The position numbers were made by a program, and so were the translations under genes. A model generated the notes under the pieces. That model was not told the DNA's origin. It saw only the letters and a list, made by a program, of their open reading frames with translations, and did no database searches. This document shows, in pieces, positions 17,562 through 26,628 of a stretch of 51,416 nt of DNA (position 1 is the first letter of the stretch; each line of letters begins with the position of its first letter). The stretch comes from Algoriphagus antarcticus. Its GTDB lineage: Bacteria > Bacteroidota > Bacteroidia > Cytophagales > Cyclobacteriaceae. Where the stretch lies: assembly GCF_002150685.1 (NCBI RefSeq), contig NZ_MSSW01000057.1:1-51416 (forward strand). The letters run 5' to 3'.

Positions 17562-18386
17562 ATGGACAAAAGTATTTATTTAGGTGGTTGGGAGGTAAAC
17601 TTCAATGACGAAGAAGAACTAAGAAATTTCATAATTCAGCATAGTTTAACCAAGAGTGGATTTGAAGTATTTACGGGAATTCAATCGGGGCTAGAAATAA
17701 AAACAGACAACGGAAAAATCATTGAAATCTTAAATCAGCCAGGAGATGAAAAGGTTTCTGGGCCTTTAGAATTCTTGATACCCGAAGTAAAACCTCATAA
17801 GCTCTTTTGGCTTAAACCTTCAAATCCAGGAAAGCATCAGCTTGGTGGCAAGATGCCTGACGAGTTGAAAATCCTTACAGACGATAGTTTTAAACCATTT
17901 TATCTGGGACAACTAGATTGTAAAGACGAATATTTTTCTTGGATTGGGCTAGACAAATTACATTTATTCTATCCACTAGACTTCTATCATGATCCAACTT
18001 TCATCGATTATGCAGATGAACTTAAGCCTGAACTATTCAATGAAACTAACAAATCTGAATATAGTCCTGAAAAGGAACTCAGTTCAATAGCATTTGATGC
18101 TACTGAGGAGGTGACGATTAAGGAATTAGAGAATGAATCTGATCCAATTCACCTTTGTGGAGTACCTCTCTGGTATCAATACCCAGAACTACCTAAATGT
18201 CCTAAAACTGGTGAGCTAATGAAATTTGTTTGCTCAATCTCGTCAACAACGCGAATAAACATCATGAAAAAAGGATTCCTTGGCAGTAGGAAAACTAAGG
18301 AGTTTCTTATGTTTGGAGATATGGGGACATTATATGTGTTCTTTCACCCAAAATCAAAAATTGCCTACTTAACTATTCAATTCTAA
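17562..18386 (+). CDS. DUF1963/YwqG-like protein
   Basis: This 274-residue soluble protein is without signal or membrane segment. The C-terminal third resembles the DUF1963 (YwqG) family. It has GVPLWYQYPELPKCPKTGEL followed by MKFVCSISS and a final FGDMGTLYVFFHPKSK, as in the family's 'proline-cysteine, then measurement-like strands' layout. The first 150 residues are less conserved and include LGGWEVNFNDEEELRNFI. No enzymatic function is known for DUF1963. The AT-rich codon use is somewhat stronger than in the neighbouring helicase, but not enough to argue for recent transfer. Confidence 0.6.
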   Translation: MDKSIYLGGWEVNFNDEEELRNFIIQHSLTKSGFEVFTGIQSGLEIKTDNGKIIEILNQPGDEKVSGPLEFLIPEVKPHKLFWLKPSNPGKHQLGGKMPDELKILTDDSFKPFYLGQLDCKDEYFSWIGLDKLHLFYPLDFYHDPTFIDYADELKPELFNETNKSEYSPEKELSSIAFDATEEVTIKELENESDPIHLCGVPLWYQYPELPKCPKTGELMKFVCSISSTTRINIMKKGFLGSRKTKEFLMFGDMGTLYVFFHPKSKIAYLTIQF

Positions 18387-18572
18387 TAGTGAATAAAACT
18401 TTTTGATCACTATTTGGATGTCAAGGATCTGGGAAAAAATATTAGCTGTGGGATAGTTCAGTGCAATACCTACAGTATGAAAATAAATATTGCCACCCTC
18501 AATAAGTGATGTAGCTGTTGATAGGTATACCATTATTTATAATGTGTAAACTTGATTTTTCCTTACCTTAAT

Positions 18573-18615
18573 AACTCACCAAGCCATATCAACTCACCAA
18601 GCCATATCAACTCAC
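18573..18615 (+). repeat. Tandem 18-bp repeat abutting a start codon
   Basis: AACTCACCAAGCCATATC occurs at 18573-18590 and again at 18591-18608, followed by a partial third copy AACTCAC (18609-18615) that ends exactly at the ATG of the VOC protein. Copy number change here would alter the leader of that gene. Confidence 0.9.
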
Positions 18616-19002
18616 ATGAAGAAACGCGTCACAGGAATTGGAGGAATATTTTTCAAAGTAAAGGACCCTGATCAAACTAAGTCTTGGTATCAAGAGCATC
18701 TGGGACTAAACACGGATCAGTATGGAGTTACTTTTGAGTGGAGAAATTTCGAAAATTCTAATAAAAAAGGTATTACACAATGGTCACCCATGAAGGATGA
18801 TACCCAGTATTTCAAGCCTTCGGAAAAGGATTTTATGATTAATTACCGGGTGGAAAATCTGGTCGAATTGGTGCAGGAGTTGAAAGCTGAAGGAGTGACT
18901 ATTTTGGACGAAATCGATGATACTGAGTACGGCAAGTTCGTTCATATTCTTGATCCTGATGGACACAAGATCGAGCTATGGGAGGCAATGGATGAGGTTT
19001 AA
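18616..19002 (+). CDS. VOC (glyoxalase/bleomycin-resistance) fold protein
   Basis: This 128-residue single-domain protein belongs to the vicinal oxygen chelate superfamily. It opens with GIGGIFFKVKDPDQTKSWYQ and LGLNTDQYG, and closes with FVHILDPDGHKIELWEAMDE, where the Glu of the metal site is expected. Two beta-alpha-beta-beta-beta units fit the length. Family functions include glyoxalase, dioxygenase and antibiotic binding; none can be chosen here. The start abuts a tandem repeat. A GNAT gene follows 38 bases later and may be cotranscribed. Confidence 0.82.
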   Translation: MKKRVTGIGGIFFKVKDPDQTKSWYQEHLGLNTDQYGVTFEWRNFENSNKKGITQWSPMKDDTQYFKPSEKDFMINYRVENLVELVQELKAEGVTILDEIDDTEYGKFVHILDPDGHKIELWEAMDEV

Positions 19003-19040
19003 GATGAGTTAACTAAAGGAAGGGCGAAAAGCTAAAATGC

Positions 19041-19331
19041 ATGAACAATTTTGAAATTCAACGTGAGACGGATGGAAAGCGAGGATCATTTTTCATAGAA
19101 GAAGAAGCCAAGCGCTTCGCAGAAATGGTTTATGTGATGGCTGGACCAAAGAAAATGATCATCGAGCACACTGCAGTAGATGAAAGTATGCAAGGTCATG
19201 GAATAGGACTCAAACTATTAAATGAGCTGGCGGATTATGTACGGAAGGAAGAAATCAAAGTCATTCCGCTCTGTTCTTTTGCCAAAGCGATGTTTGAGAA
19301 AAAAGAAGAACTGAGAGACTTGCGCAACTAG
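19041..19331 (+). CDS. Small GNAT-like acetyltransferase (Acetyltransf_CG type)
   Basis: This 96-residue protein matches the short YjdJ/Gtn-like acetyltransferase group. It has an N-terminal strand pair (FEIQRETDGKRGSFFIE), then MIIEHTAVDESMQGHGIGLK with the acetyl-CoA-binding GHGIG, and finally KVIPLCSFAKAMFEKKEEL with the family's PLCxxAKxxF signature. Substrates of this group are not known. It lies just downstream of the VOC gene and converges on a minus-strand small membrane protein gene 6 bases away. Confidence 0.85.
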   Translation: MNNFEIQRETDGKRGSFFIEEEAKRFAEMVYVMAGPKKMIIEHTAVDESMQGHGIGLKLLNELADYVRKEEIKVIPLCSFAKAMFEKKEELRDLRN

Positions 19332-19337
19332 CTAAGT

Positions 19338-19598
19338 CTAAATAAAGAGCGTCCAAATAATCCAGGCCAAGGTTAAGATCACCATGATCGCAAAGAAATA
19401 ACCGCTTTTGGAAGAGGAAGAATATCTGCCAGCTCTGAACTTGATGCTTTCATCGATGCTTTTAACATCAGCTTTATTCATGGTTTTTTCTCGGGAAACC
19501 CCATCAGGACTAGTGGATTTTGGACGGATTTTCCCCAAATTTCTATTCTCCTTAGAAGATTTAATTCCTGATACGCTGAATCCTGCTCCTCCTGTCAT
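19338..19598 (-). CDS. Small single-pass membrane protein
   Basis: This 86-residue protein has a Gly/Ser/Lys-rich N-terminal half (MTGGAGFSVSGIKSSKENRN) and one clear C-terminal transmembrane helix (about residues 66-86, GYFFAIMVILTLAWIIWTLF). Small proteins of this layout occur in Bacteroidota and have no known role. The opposite strand is also open here, as an upstream extension of the next GNAT gene, but that extension lacks acetyltransferase features, so this reading is preferred. The start at 19598 diverges from ATG 19624. Confidence 0.6.
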   Translation of the reverse strand: MTGGAGFSVSGIKSSKENRNLGKIRPKSTSPDGVSREKTMNKADVKSIDESIKFRAGRYSSSSKSGYFFAIMVILTLAWIIWTLFI

Positions 19599-19623
19599 TT
19601 TTAACTATTTATCCTTCAATGTA

Positions 19624-20031
19624 ATGATTTCATACGAAGTAGAAAAGAACTTGTCGCTAGCCGATTTTATCTATTTGCTAAACGATTCGGGTTTGGGTAA
19701 AAGACGACCTATGCATGATCAGGAGCTTTTGAATAGAATGTTGGTCAATTCTAACTTGGTCATAGTGGCAAGGGAAGGACTGGAGGTTTTAGGAGTTCTT
19801 CGAGCGCTGACAGATTTCTCATATCGAACTTTCATTGCAGACCTTGCGGTGGTTTCGAAGAGGCAAGGTGAAGGGATTGGCCGTGGAATGCTTCAGTTTG
19901 CCAGAACTTTGGCGCCTGATGCGAGATTAATTCTGTTTTCAGCCGAAAATGCACTTGGTTTTTATCAGAAGCTTGGTTTTCACTTACATGAGCGCTGCTA
20001 TCAGTTGAAGGTTGGTGAAAAATTATGCTGA
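19624..20031 (+). CDS. GNAT family N-acetyltransferase
   Basis: This is a 135-residue GCN5-related acetyltransferase. LVIVAREGLEVLGVLRALTD gives the first strands, FIADLAVVSKRQGEGIGRGM contains the acetyl-CoA loop (RQGEGIG), and AENALGFYQKLGF is the typical C-terminal motif. The ATG at 19624 is chosen because the fold begins there; longer readings run through the complement of the small membrane protein gene. The substrate is unknown. It ends about 45 bases before the amidohydrolase start. Confidence 0.83.
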   Translation: MISYEVEKNLSLADFIYLLNDSGLGKRRPMHDQELLNRMLVNSNLVIVAREGLEVLGVLRALTDFSYRTFIADLAVVSKRQGEGIGRGMLQFARTLAPDARLILFSAENALGFYQKLGFHLHERCYQLKVGEKLC

Positions 20032-20076
20032 TTTTTGATTAAACTGCTTATTGTAATTACCAACCAAATCATTCTT

Positions 20077-21354
20077 ATGAAAAAAATTCTACTTACAGGA
20101 CTAGCACTTATGCTGTCTTTCGGCCTTTATGCACAAAAAACATATATCCATGCAGGTAAACTTGTGGATGTAAAGAATAAAAAGATTCTAAGTGAACAGA
20201 CAATTGTGGTAGAAGCTGACAAAATCATTTCTGTTAATCCAGGGTTTCAGAGTGGTGGGTCTAAAGATTCCACGATTGATCTAAAAGATAAAACGGTAAT
20301 GCCAGGCCTAATGGATATGCATGTGCATATTGAAGGCGAAACCAGCCCCACCCAATATGTCGATGGTTTTCGAAACAACGAAGCGGATATTGCATTTCGG
20401 TCAATTCACTTTGCTGAAAAAACTATCATGGCTGGCTTTACTACTGTGCGTGACTTAGGCGGATCAGGCGTAAACATAGCGCTAAGAAATGCTATCAACT
20501 CAGGTAAGGTAATAGGTCCTAGAATATACACAGCAGGTAAATCTATTGCTCCAACCGGCGGCCATGCCGATCCTACAAATGGAGTACGAAGAGATTTGAT
20601 GAGAGATCCCGGTCCGGATGAAGGAGTAATCAACGGACCATACGAGGCTCGCAAAGCCGTTCGTCAGCAGGTGAAATTTGGAGCAGATTTGATTAAAGTT
20701 ACGGCAACAGGAGGTGTTTTATCGGTAGCGAGAGATGGTTCAGCGCCACAGTTTGCCCAGGATGAGTTAGATGCAGTAGTTCAAACTGCCGCGGATTTCG
20801 GGATCATGGTAGCTGCTCATGCGCACGGTGATGAAGGTATGCAGCGGGCAATCAAAGCTGGAGTTACTTCGATAGAGCATGGCACTATGATGTCTGAAGA
20901 GACAATGGATATGATGAAAGAGAAAGGGACTTGGCTGGTTCCAACCATAACTGCGGGCATGTCTGCCGCAGCTTTTGCAGAAATTCCAGGTTATTATCCA
21001 GCTGTAGTAGCAGAGAAGGCAAAGAGAATCGGTGCGCAAATACAGGAGACTTTTGGGAAGGCTTACAAAAAAGGAGTGAAGATAGCTTTTGGAACCGATG
21101 CAGGTGTATTTGCACATGGAGACAATTACCGTGAATTCATATATATGACTGAAGTGGGCATGCCAAATCTGGAAGCCATTCAATCGGCTACCATCACTAA
21201 TGCTATTTTTCTGGGAATAGAAGATAAGTTAGGCTCTATTGAGCCAGGAAAGCTGGCAGATATAATAGCGGTGGATGGTGACCCAGAGCAAGATATCAAA
21301 GTGATGAAGGATGTCGTCTTTGTCATGAAAGAAGGTAAAGTTGTTAAGAAATAA
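20077..21354 (+). CDS. Exported metal-dependent amidohydrolase
   Basis: This 425-residue amidohydrolase has a signal peptide (MKKILLTGLALMLSFGLYAQ). The TIM-barrel metal motifs are visible: HVH at 82-84 (GLMDMHVH), a likely carboxylated Lys in LIKVTATGG, AHAHGDEG, EHGTMM and GTDAGVFAHG. This is the imidazolonepropionase/Xaa-Pro dipeptidase-like branch, whose exported members in Bacteroidota are often annotated as prolidase-like. The ATG at 20077 gives an exact signal peptide. It leads a group of three exported hydrolase genes, although a terminator separates it from the next. Confidence 0.9.
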   Translation: MKKILLTGLALMLSFGLYAQKTYIHAGKLVDVKNKKILSEQTIVVEADKIISVNPGFQSGGSKDSTIDLKDKTVMPGLMDMHVHIEGETSPTQYVDGFRNNEADIAFRSIHFAEKTIMAGFTTVRDLGGSGVNIALRNAINSGKVIGPRIYTAGKSIAPTGGHADPTNGVRRDLMRDPGPDEGVINGPYEARKAVRQQVKFGADLIKVTATGGVLSVARDGSAPQFAQDELDAVVQTAADFGIMVAAHAHGDEGMQRAIKAGVTSIEHGTMMSEETMDMMKEKGTWLVPTITAGMSAAAFAEIPGYYPAVVAEKAKRIGAQIQETFGKAYKKGVKIAFGTDAGVFAHGDNYREFIYMTEVGMPNLEAIQSATITNAIFLGIEDKLGSIEPGKLADIIAVDGDPEQDIKVMKDVVFVMKEGKVVKK

Positions 21355-21356
21355 AT

Positions 21357-21392
21357 AAAAAGAAATGGTCTGAATTCAGGCCATTTCTTTTT
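21357..21392 (+). terminator. Terminator after the amidohydrolase gene
   Basis: AAGAAATGG and CCATTTCTT flank a further palindrome (CTGAATTCAG core, 21370-21379), followed by a T-run reaching 21395. It may permit read-through to the carboxypeptidase gene. Confidence 0.8.
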
Positions 21393-21424
21393 TTAACTAT
21401 TATATTATTTCAAATCTAAAAACT

Positions 21425-22933
21425 ATGAAAATCAGACTTCTACTTGTTTTATTTTTTGTTTCATTCCTTGTTGATGCTCAAGACAAAACTGAAAATCCCG
21501 AAAAGGAAGATCCAAAAGCTCAGGTTTTTGAATCAAAGCAATCGGTGGTAATCGACGGGAAAACCATCAATTTGAATGCAAAGGCAGGGACCTTCGAATT
21601 AAAGGATGAAAATAATAAACCGATCGCGCTTTTTGGGTTTACTGCATATTTTAAAGAAAACCCCGAAAAAAACCGACCTATTGTATTTTCTTATAATGGT
21701 GGTCCTGGCAGTTCTTCCTATTGGCTGCATATGGGAATCATGGGTCCAAAACGTATCGTGATAGATGATCCGAATTATAATCAAGGAGCACCCTATACTT
21801 TGGCAAACAATGAGTTTTCTATACTTGATGTGGCAGATGTAGTAATGATGGATCCTGTGGGTACTGGCTTGAGTATTCCTATCGGAGAGGCTACAGGTAA
21901 GGATTTCTGGGGAGTAGATCAGGATATTAGAAGCGTGAGTTTGTTCATCATGCAGTTTTTGAAAGAGCATGATCGATTGAATTCACCTAAGTATATTTTG
22001 GGCGAGAGCTACGGTACCTTTAGAAATGCGGGGGTCATGAGCTACCTTCTTGATCGGGGTTATGCATTGAACGGAGTAATCATGGTTTCTTCCGTGTTTG
22101 ATCTGAGAAGCTTGTTTTTTGTCCCAACAGAAGATATTTCATACATCGCCTACTTACCCACCATGGCGGCTACCGCATGGTATCATGATAAAGTAGCTAA
22201 TAAGGGGGCAGATTTGCCTGCTTTTGTGCAAGAAGTCAGGGAGTTTACTGAAAATGAATATGCCCCAGCTTTGTTTAAAGGGAACAAACTATCCGAAAGT
22301 GCTGAAGGTACAATCGCACAGAAACTGCAGGACTATACTGGGGTAGGAGCGGATATTTGGAAAAGAGCTGATCTTAAAATGGACGCAGGAGAGTTTTTTC
22401 AAGAATTGCTGCGAGATGAAGAAATGACTGTTGGCCGTCTGGATTCAAGATACAAAGGGATAAATCTAGATCCAATGTCTATGAGTGCTTTTACTGATCC
22501 ACAGAGTGATGCGATTTCTCCAGCATACACGATGGGTTTTCTGGATTATTTCCATGGTGCTTTAGGAGTAAGTAAGGATTTGAACTATTCCACTTCTGCT
22601 TACAGTAAGGAGGGATTCAAGTGGGATTGGTCTCACAGAGGTAATCAATATTGGGGGACAGATGGTGCTGTGACGACATTGCCAGATATGGCTGATGCGC
22701 TGAGCAAGGATCCAAATATGGAAGTTTTGATTCTTAATGGTTATTATGATTTAGCGACGGTTTTTTATGGCGTAGAACATTCAATAGCACATTTGGGATT
22801 ACCTAAGTCAGCTTCCGACCGAATTAAAATGACTTATTATGAAGCTGGACATATGATGTACACTGATTTGCCTTCAGCAAAGCTGTTTAGAGAGGATGTA
22901 AAGAAGTTTATAGAAGATACCCTTAGAAAATAG
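21425..22933 (+). CDS. Exported S10 family serine carboxypeptidase
   Basis: This 502-residue peptidase has a signal peptide (KIRLLLVLFFVSFLVDAQ). Family S10 marks are FSYNGGPGSSS (oxyanion region), the nucleophile Ser198 in LGESYGT, a candidate Asp in LILNGYYDLAT, and His in YEAGHMMY. These would form a Ser-Asp-His triad acting on peptide C-termini in the periplasm or outside. The next gene starts one base after the stop, so the two are cotranscribed. With the amidohydrolase upstream, the group looks like peptide scavenging. Confidence 0.92.
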   Translation: MKIRLLLVLFFVSFLVDAQDKTENPEKEDPKAQVFESKQSVVIDGKTINLNAKAGTFELKDENNKPIALFGFTAYFKENPEKNRPIVFSYNGGPGSSSYWLHMGIMGPKRIVIDDPNYNQGAPYTLANNEFSILDVADVVMMDPVGTGLSIPIGEATGKDFWGVDQDIRSVSLFIMQFLKEHDRLNSPKYILGESYGTFRNAGVMSYLLDRGYALNGVIMVSSVFDLRSLFFVPTEDISYIAYLPTMAATAWYHDKVANKGADLPAFVQEVREFTENEYAPALFKGNKLSESAEGTIAQKLQDYTGVGADIWKRADLKMDAGEFFQELLRDEEMTVGRLDSRYKGINLDPMSMSAFTDPQSDAISPAYTMGFLDYFHGALGVSKDLNYSTSAYSKEGFKWDWSHRGNQYWGTDGAVTTLPDMADALSKDPNMEVLILNGYYDLATVFYGVEHSIAHLGLPKSASDRIKMTYYEAGHMMYTDLPSAKLFREDVKKFIEDTLRK

Positions 22934-22934
22934 C

Positions 22935-24065
22935 ATGATAAAGTCAAGCATCCTGGAGAAAGACTCCCGCACTCAACTGGCAAGATTTATTCTTTCTGGA
23001 TGCTGGATTTTATTTATTTTTTCATGTGCTGAGGGTCAAAAACCCACGGTCCCGACATCGACTTTATACTTTCCTCCGAATGAAGGCACTTTCTGGGAGA
23101 AGCAACCAATTCAAGAGCTGGGGTGGGACGGAGTAAAATTCGCTGCGTTTTTGGCTTGGCTACCTACACAGGATACCCGTGCTTTTATCATTTTAAAAGA
23201 TGGGAAAATAGTTACAGAAGAGTATTGGGGAGATAAGCTTACCGGTGTGGGGAAGATGGATCAAAACTCCTATTGGTATTGGGCTTCCGCCGGGAAGACA
23301 ATTACAGCAACTTTAGTAGGGATAGCGGAAAATCAGAAATTGCTTAAAACAAGTGATAATTCTCAGAAGTATTTGGGTGAAGGATGGACATCGCTTAATA
23401 ATATACAGGAAAGCAATATTCAATTGATTGATCAGTTGACCATGAGTACGGGTTTGGATGATGGAGTAGCTAATCCAGATGATACTAACCCTTCCTCTTT
23501 GAGGTATCTGGCTGAACCTGGTGAGCGATGGGCATATCACAACGCACCTTATACCTTGTTGGAGCAGGTGGTTCAAAATGCCTCCGGAATGAGTTTTCAA
23601 AAATACTTTGAAGAGAATTTAGGCAGTAAAATAGGAATGAAAGGTTTTTGGCAAAAGACAGGCTTTAATAATGTTTTTTACAGCGATGCACGTTCGTTTG
23701 CCAGATTCGGACTTTTGCTGCTAGCTGATGGGAATTGGGATGGGAATCAGATTTGGTTTGGAGATTTTTTTGATGAGCTATCGAAGTCCTCTCAAAATCT
23801 AAATAGAAGCTATGGTTATCTTACTTGGCTGAACGGGCAAGGGTCATATATGCTCCCTCAATCTCAAATTATTTTTCCTGGAATGCTCGTGCCAAATGGC
23901 CCCGTGGACATGTATCAGGCGATGGGAAAAAATGGACAGTTTTTGATGGTGGTACCTTCAGAAGGTTTGGTGATAGCAAGGATGGGAGGATCAGGTGAGA
24001 ATTCTCTGGTATCTTTCCTTTTGATAAGCGATATCTGGAATAGACTAAAACCAGTAATCAAGTAG
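22935..24065 (+). CDS. Class C beta-lactamase-like serine hydrolase lipoprotein
   Basis: This 376-residue protein is likely a lipoprotein (Cys31 in LFIFSC). The SxxK catalytic motif is Ser118-Ala-Gly-Lys121 in YWASAGKT. YHNAP supplies the YxN motif, and the region near MGKNGQFLMV holds the family's third element in altered form. Such proteins hydrolyse esters, D-amino acid peptides or amides, and true beta-lactamase activity is unusual. It is translationally close to the S10 peptidase gene and most likely acts on the same pool of extracellular substrates. Confidence 0.88.
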   Translation: MIKSSILEKDSRTQLARFILSGCWILFIFSCAEGQKPTVPTSTLYFPPNEGTFWEKQPIQELGWDGVKFAAFLAWLPTQDTRAFIILKDGKIVTEEYWGDKLTGVGKMDQNSYWYWASAGKTITATLVGIAENQKLLKTSDNSQKYLGEGWTSLNNIQESNIQLIDQLTMSTGLDDGVANPDDTNPSSLRYLAEPGERWAYHNAPYTLLEQVVQNASGMSFQKYFEENLGSKIGMKGFWQKTGFNNVFYSDARSFARFGLLLLADGNWDGNQIWFGDFFDELSKSSQNLNRSYGYLTWLNGQGSYMLPQSQIIFPGMLVPNGPVDMYQAMGKNGQFLMVVPSEGLVIARMGGSGENSLVSFLLISDIWNRLKPVIK

Positions 24066-24073
24066 GGCCGTGG

Positions 24074-24466
24074 TTATGTCTGATCGAAGGTTTCTATCAG
24101 AGACTTAATTTTTTCCAATGTGAGAGGTTTTTCCAAAAATCCAGAAACTATCTTAAATCCTTGGGCTTTGAATCTGTCCTGATAATCAATGGAGCTGGAA
24201 AGGATTACTATTTTGTCAGATCTGTCTGCATACATCTCTTGATATTTTCCCAGAAATTCCCAGCCATTCAAGACGGGCATGTTAATATCCAGGAAAATAA
24301 GAATAGATTGATTTGGGTCAATATCATTCAGCTTGTCCAATACTTCTTCAGCTTCGAGAAATTCAACTATATTATTAGTAATTTGGACTTTCCCTAGTAG
24401 CCGCTTATTGATAAGGTTATTTATGGGATCATCATCCACTAGAAAAATGGTGTCAAAATAGATCAT
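24074..24466 (-). CDS. Single-domain response regulator (CheY-like)
   Basis: This 130-residue receiver domain has no output domain. The acidic cluster is DDD at 11-13 and the phosphoacceptor is Asp60 in ILIFLDINMP. The switch residue region reads VILSSS and the conserved Lys is in GFLEKP. It would relay a phosphate from an unidentified histidine kinase encoded elsewhere. It converges on the beta-lactamase-like gene with 8 bases between stops and is separated from groEL by a terminator. Confidence 0.93.
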   Translation of the reverse strand: MIYFDTIFLVDDDPINNLINKRLLGKVQITNNIVEFLEAEEVLDKLNDIDPNQSILIFLDINMPVLNGWEFLGKYQEMYADRSDKIVILSSSIDYQDRFKAQGFKIVSGFLEKPLTLEKIKSLIETFDQT

Positions 24467-24585
24467 TTAGAGGATTAGGATTGGAAAAAGCATTATGGTG
24501 TAGCCAAAGTACAATTAATACTGATTCAAGAAAAAGGATTAACTATCTTTTTTATTTTAATACCTTTTTAATACTGCTATTCAGG

Positions 24586-24619
24586 AAAAAAAAAAGGAGG
24601 TTCCGAAGAACCTCCTTTT
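24586..24619 (-). terminator. groESL terminator with a UUCG tetraloop
   Basis: On the minus strand, AAAAGGAGGTTC pairs with GAACCTCCTTTT around TTCG and is followed by a T-run (the A-run at 24586-24595 on the plus strand). The C(UUCG)G loop is exceptionally stable. Confidence 0.92.
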
Positions 24620-24638
24620 AAAGTATTATGGGGGATGA

Positions 24639-26267
24639 TTACATCATTCCGCCCATTCCTCCTCCGCCACCCATTGGCATTGCAGGACCATCTTCTTTCA
24701 CATCAGCTACTACACACTCTGTAGTCAAGAGAAGCGCTGCTATAGAAGCTGCGTTTTCTAGGGCTAGACGAGTTACTTTAGTAGGATCGATTACACCAGC
24801 TTTGAATAAGTCTTCGTAAACATCGGTTCTAGCATTGTAGCCATAGTTACCTTTGTGTGCTCTGATATTATTGATCACTACAGATGGCTCTCCACCAGCG
24901 TTAGCCACGATGGTTCTCAAAGGAGATTCGATAGCCTGTCTGATGATGTTGATACCAGTATCTTCATCTTCATTGAGTCCTTTAAGATCATTTAGTGCTT
25001 CAGCAGCTCTTACCAGAGCCACACCACCACCTACAACAACACCTTCTTGTACGGCTGCTCTAGTTGCGTGAAGTGCATCATCTACACGATCTTTCTTTTC
25101 TTTCATTTCCACTTCAGTAGCAGCTCCTATGTAAAGGATAGCTACACCACCAGAAAGTTTAGCAAGTCTTTCCTGCAATTTCTCTCTGTCGTAGTCAGAA
25201 GTAGTTTTGTCTATCTGAGCTTTGATTTCAGCGATTCTACCTTTGATAGCAGCTTTGTCTCCAGCACCATTTACGATAGTAGTATTGTCTTTGTCAATAT
25301 TGATCTTATCAGCTCTTCCGAGCATATCAATAGTTGCGTTTTCTAGTTTGAAACCTCTTTCTTCTGAGATCACTGTTCCGCCAGTAAGGATTGCGATGTC
25401 TTCCAACATAGCTTTTCTTCTGTCGCCGAAACCTGGAGCTTTTACAGCAGCCACTTTCAGAGCACCTCTGATTTTGTTCACTACGAGCGTAGCAAGCGCT
25501 TCACCGTCCACGTCTTCAGAGATGATTACCAAAGGCTTACCAGACTGAGCTACTGGCTCAAGAACTGGAAGCAATTCTTTCATTGATGAGATCTTCTTGT
25601 CGTAGATCAAGATGTACGGCTGCTCCAACTCAACTTCCATTTTCTCCGTGTTAGTTACGAAGTAAGGAGAAAGGTAACCTCTGTCAAACTGCATACCTTC
25701 TACAGTTTTCACTTCAGTCTCAGTACCTTTTGCTTCTTCTACAGTGATCACACCGTCTTTACCTACTTTATCCATTGCATTAGAAATCATTGTACCGATT
25801 TCCTCGTCATTGTTTGCAGATACTGTCGCTACTTGAGCGATTTCTTTAGAAGTAGAGATTTGCTTAGAATCAGCTTGAAGTTGCTTGACAACTGCAGATA
25901 CTGCTTTGTCAATACCTCTTTTAAGATCCATTGGATTAGCTCCGGCAGCTACGTTTTTGATACCTACACCGAAGATAGATTGAGCAAGAACAGTAGCAGT
26001 AGTAGTACCGTCACCAGCATCGTCAGCAGTTTTTGAAGCTACTTCTTTCACGAGCTGTGCGCCCATGTTTTCGATTGGCTCGGATAATTCGATTTCTTTA
26101 GCTACAGAAACACCATCTTTAGTGATAGTAGGAGCGCCAAATTTTTTATCGATAATAACGTTACGACCTTTTGGTCCCAAAGTCACTTTTACTGCATCTG
26201 CAAGAGCATCTACGCCTTTTTTCAGCTGATCTCTTGCACTTGTATTGAAAAATAATTGCTTAGCCAT
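24639..26267 (-). CDS. groL: Chaperonin GroEL
   Basis: This is the 60-kDa chaperonin, 542 residues, forming the double-ring folding chamber with GroES. Recognisable segments include VTLGPKGRNVIID, the ATP site DGTTTATVLAQ, GGGVALVRA near residues 410-418 and the C-terminal Gly/Met tail ending MGGMM. The length and sequence are standard. It lies 39 bases downstream of groS in the usual order and ends at a strong terminator. Confidence 0.99.
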   Translation of the reverse strand: MAKQLFFNTSARDQLKKGVDALADAVKVTLGPKGRNVIIDKKFGAPTITKDGVSVAKEIELSEPIENMGAQLVKEVASKTADDAGDGTTTATVLAQSIFGVGIKNVAAGANPMDLKRGIDKAVSAVVKQLQADSKQISTSKEIAQVATVSANNDEEIGTMISNAMDKVGKDGVITVEEAKGTETEVKTVEGMQFDRGYLSPYFVTNTEKMEVELEQPYILIYDKKISSMKELLPVLEPVAQSGKPLVIISEDVDGEALATLVVNKIRGALKVAAVKAPGFGDRRKAMLEDIAILTGGTVISEERGFKLENATIDMLGRADKINIDKDNTTIVNGAGDKAAIKGRIAEIKAQIDKTTSDYDREKLQERLAKLSGGVAILYIGAATEVEMKEKKDRVDDALHATRAAVQEGVVVGGGVALVRAAEALNDLKGLNEDEDTGINIIRQAIESPLRTIVANAGGEPSVVINNIRAHKGNYGYNARTDVYEDLFKAGVIDPTKVTRLALENAASIAALLLTTECVVADVKEDGPAMPMGGGGGMGGMM

Positions 26268-26306
26268 ATTGTTAAAATATTTTGGTTAACGATTAGGGTT
26301 GATTAA

Positions 26307-26585
26307 TTAAAGGATTGCAAAGATGTCTGACTCTCTCATGATGAGGTAGTCGCTTCCTTCTACACTGAGTTCTGTGCCGGAGTATTTTCCGTACAATACA
26401 GTGTCTCCAACTTTAACTGTTAAAGGCTCATCTTTTTTGCCATTTCCTACTGCCACTACAGTACCTTTTTGTGGTTTTTCTTTAGCGGTATCTGGAATGT
26501 AAAGTCCAGAAGCTGTTTTCTCTTCAGCTGCAGCAGGTTGTACCAAAACTCTATCTGCAAGAGGTTTGATGTTCACATTTGACAT
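26307..26585 (-). CDS. groS: Co-chaperonin GroES
   Basis: This is a 92-residue GroES. PLADRVLVQPAAAEEKTASG at the N-terminus includes the mobile-loop region, and DTVLYGKYSGTEL and the ending ESDIFAIL are typical. It caps the GroEL ring. It is the first gene of the groESL operon; the upstream region lacks a CIRCE element. Confidence 0.98.
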   Translation of the reverse strand: MSNVNIKPLADRVLVQPAAAEEKTASGLYIPDTAKEKPQKGTVVAVGNGKKDEPLTVKVGDTVLYGKYSGTELSVEGSDYLIMRESDIFAIL

Positions 26586-26628
26586 AGTATAAATTCGTTT
26601 AAAGGTTAGATTAAAATGTAATTGCCTA

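Noticed and set aside
18385..18414. AATAGTGA/TCACTATT hairpin after the DUF1963-like gene
   Set aside because: Loop of 14 bases, weak stem and no T-run; not a convincing terminator.
19408..19623. N-terminal extension of the GNAT gene
   Set aside because: The extension is the complement of a more plausible minus-strand membrane protein and carries no acetyltransferase features; ATG 19624 is preferred.
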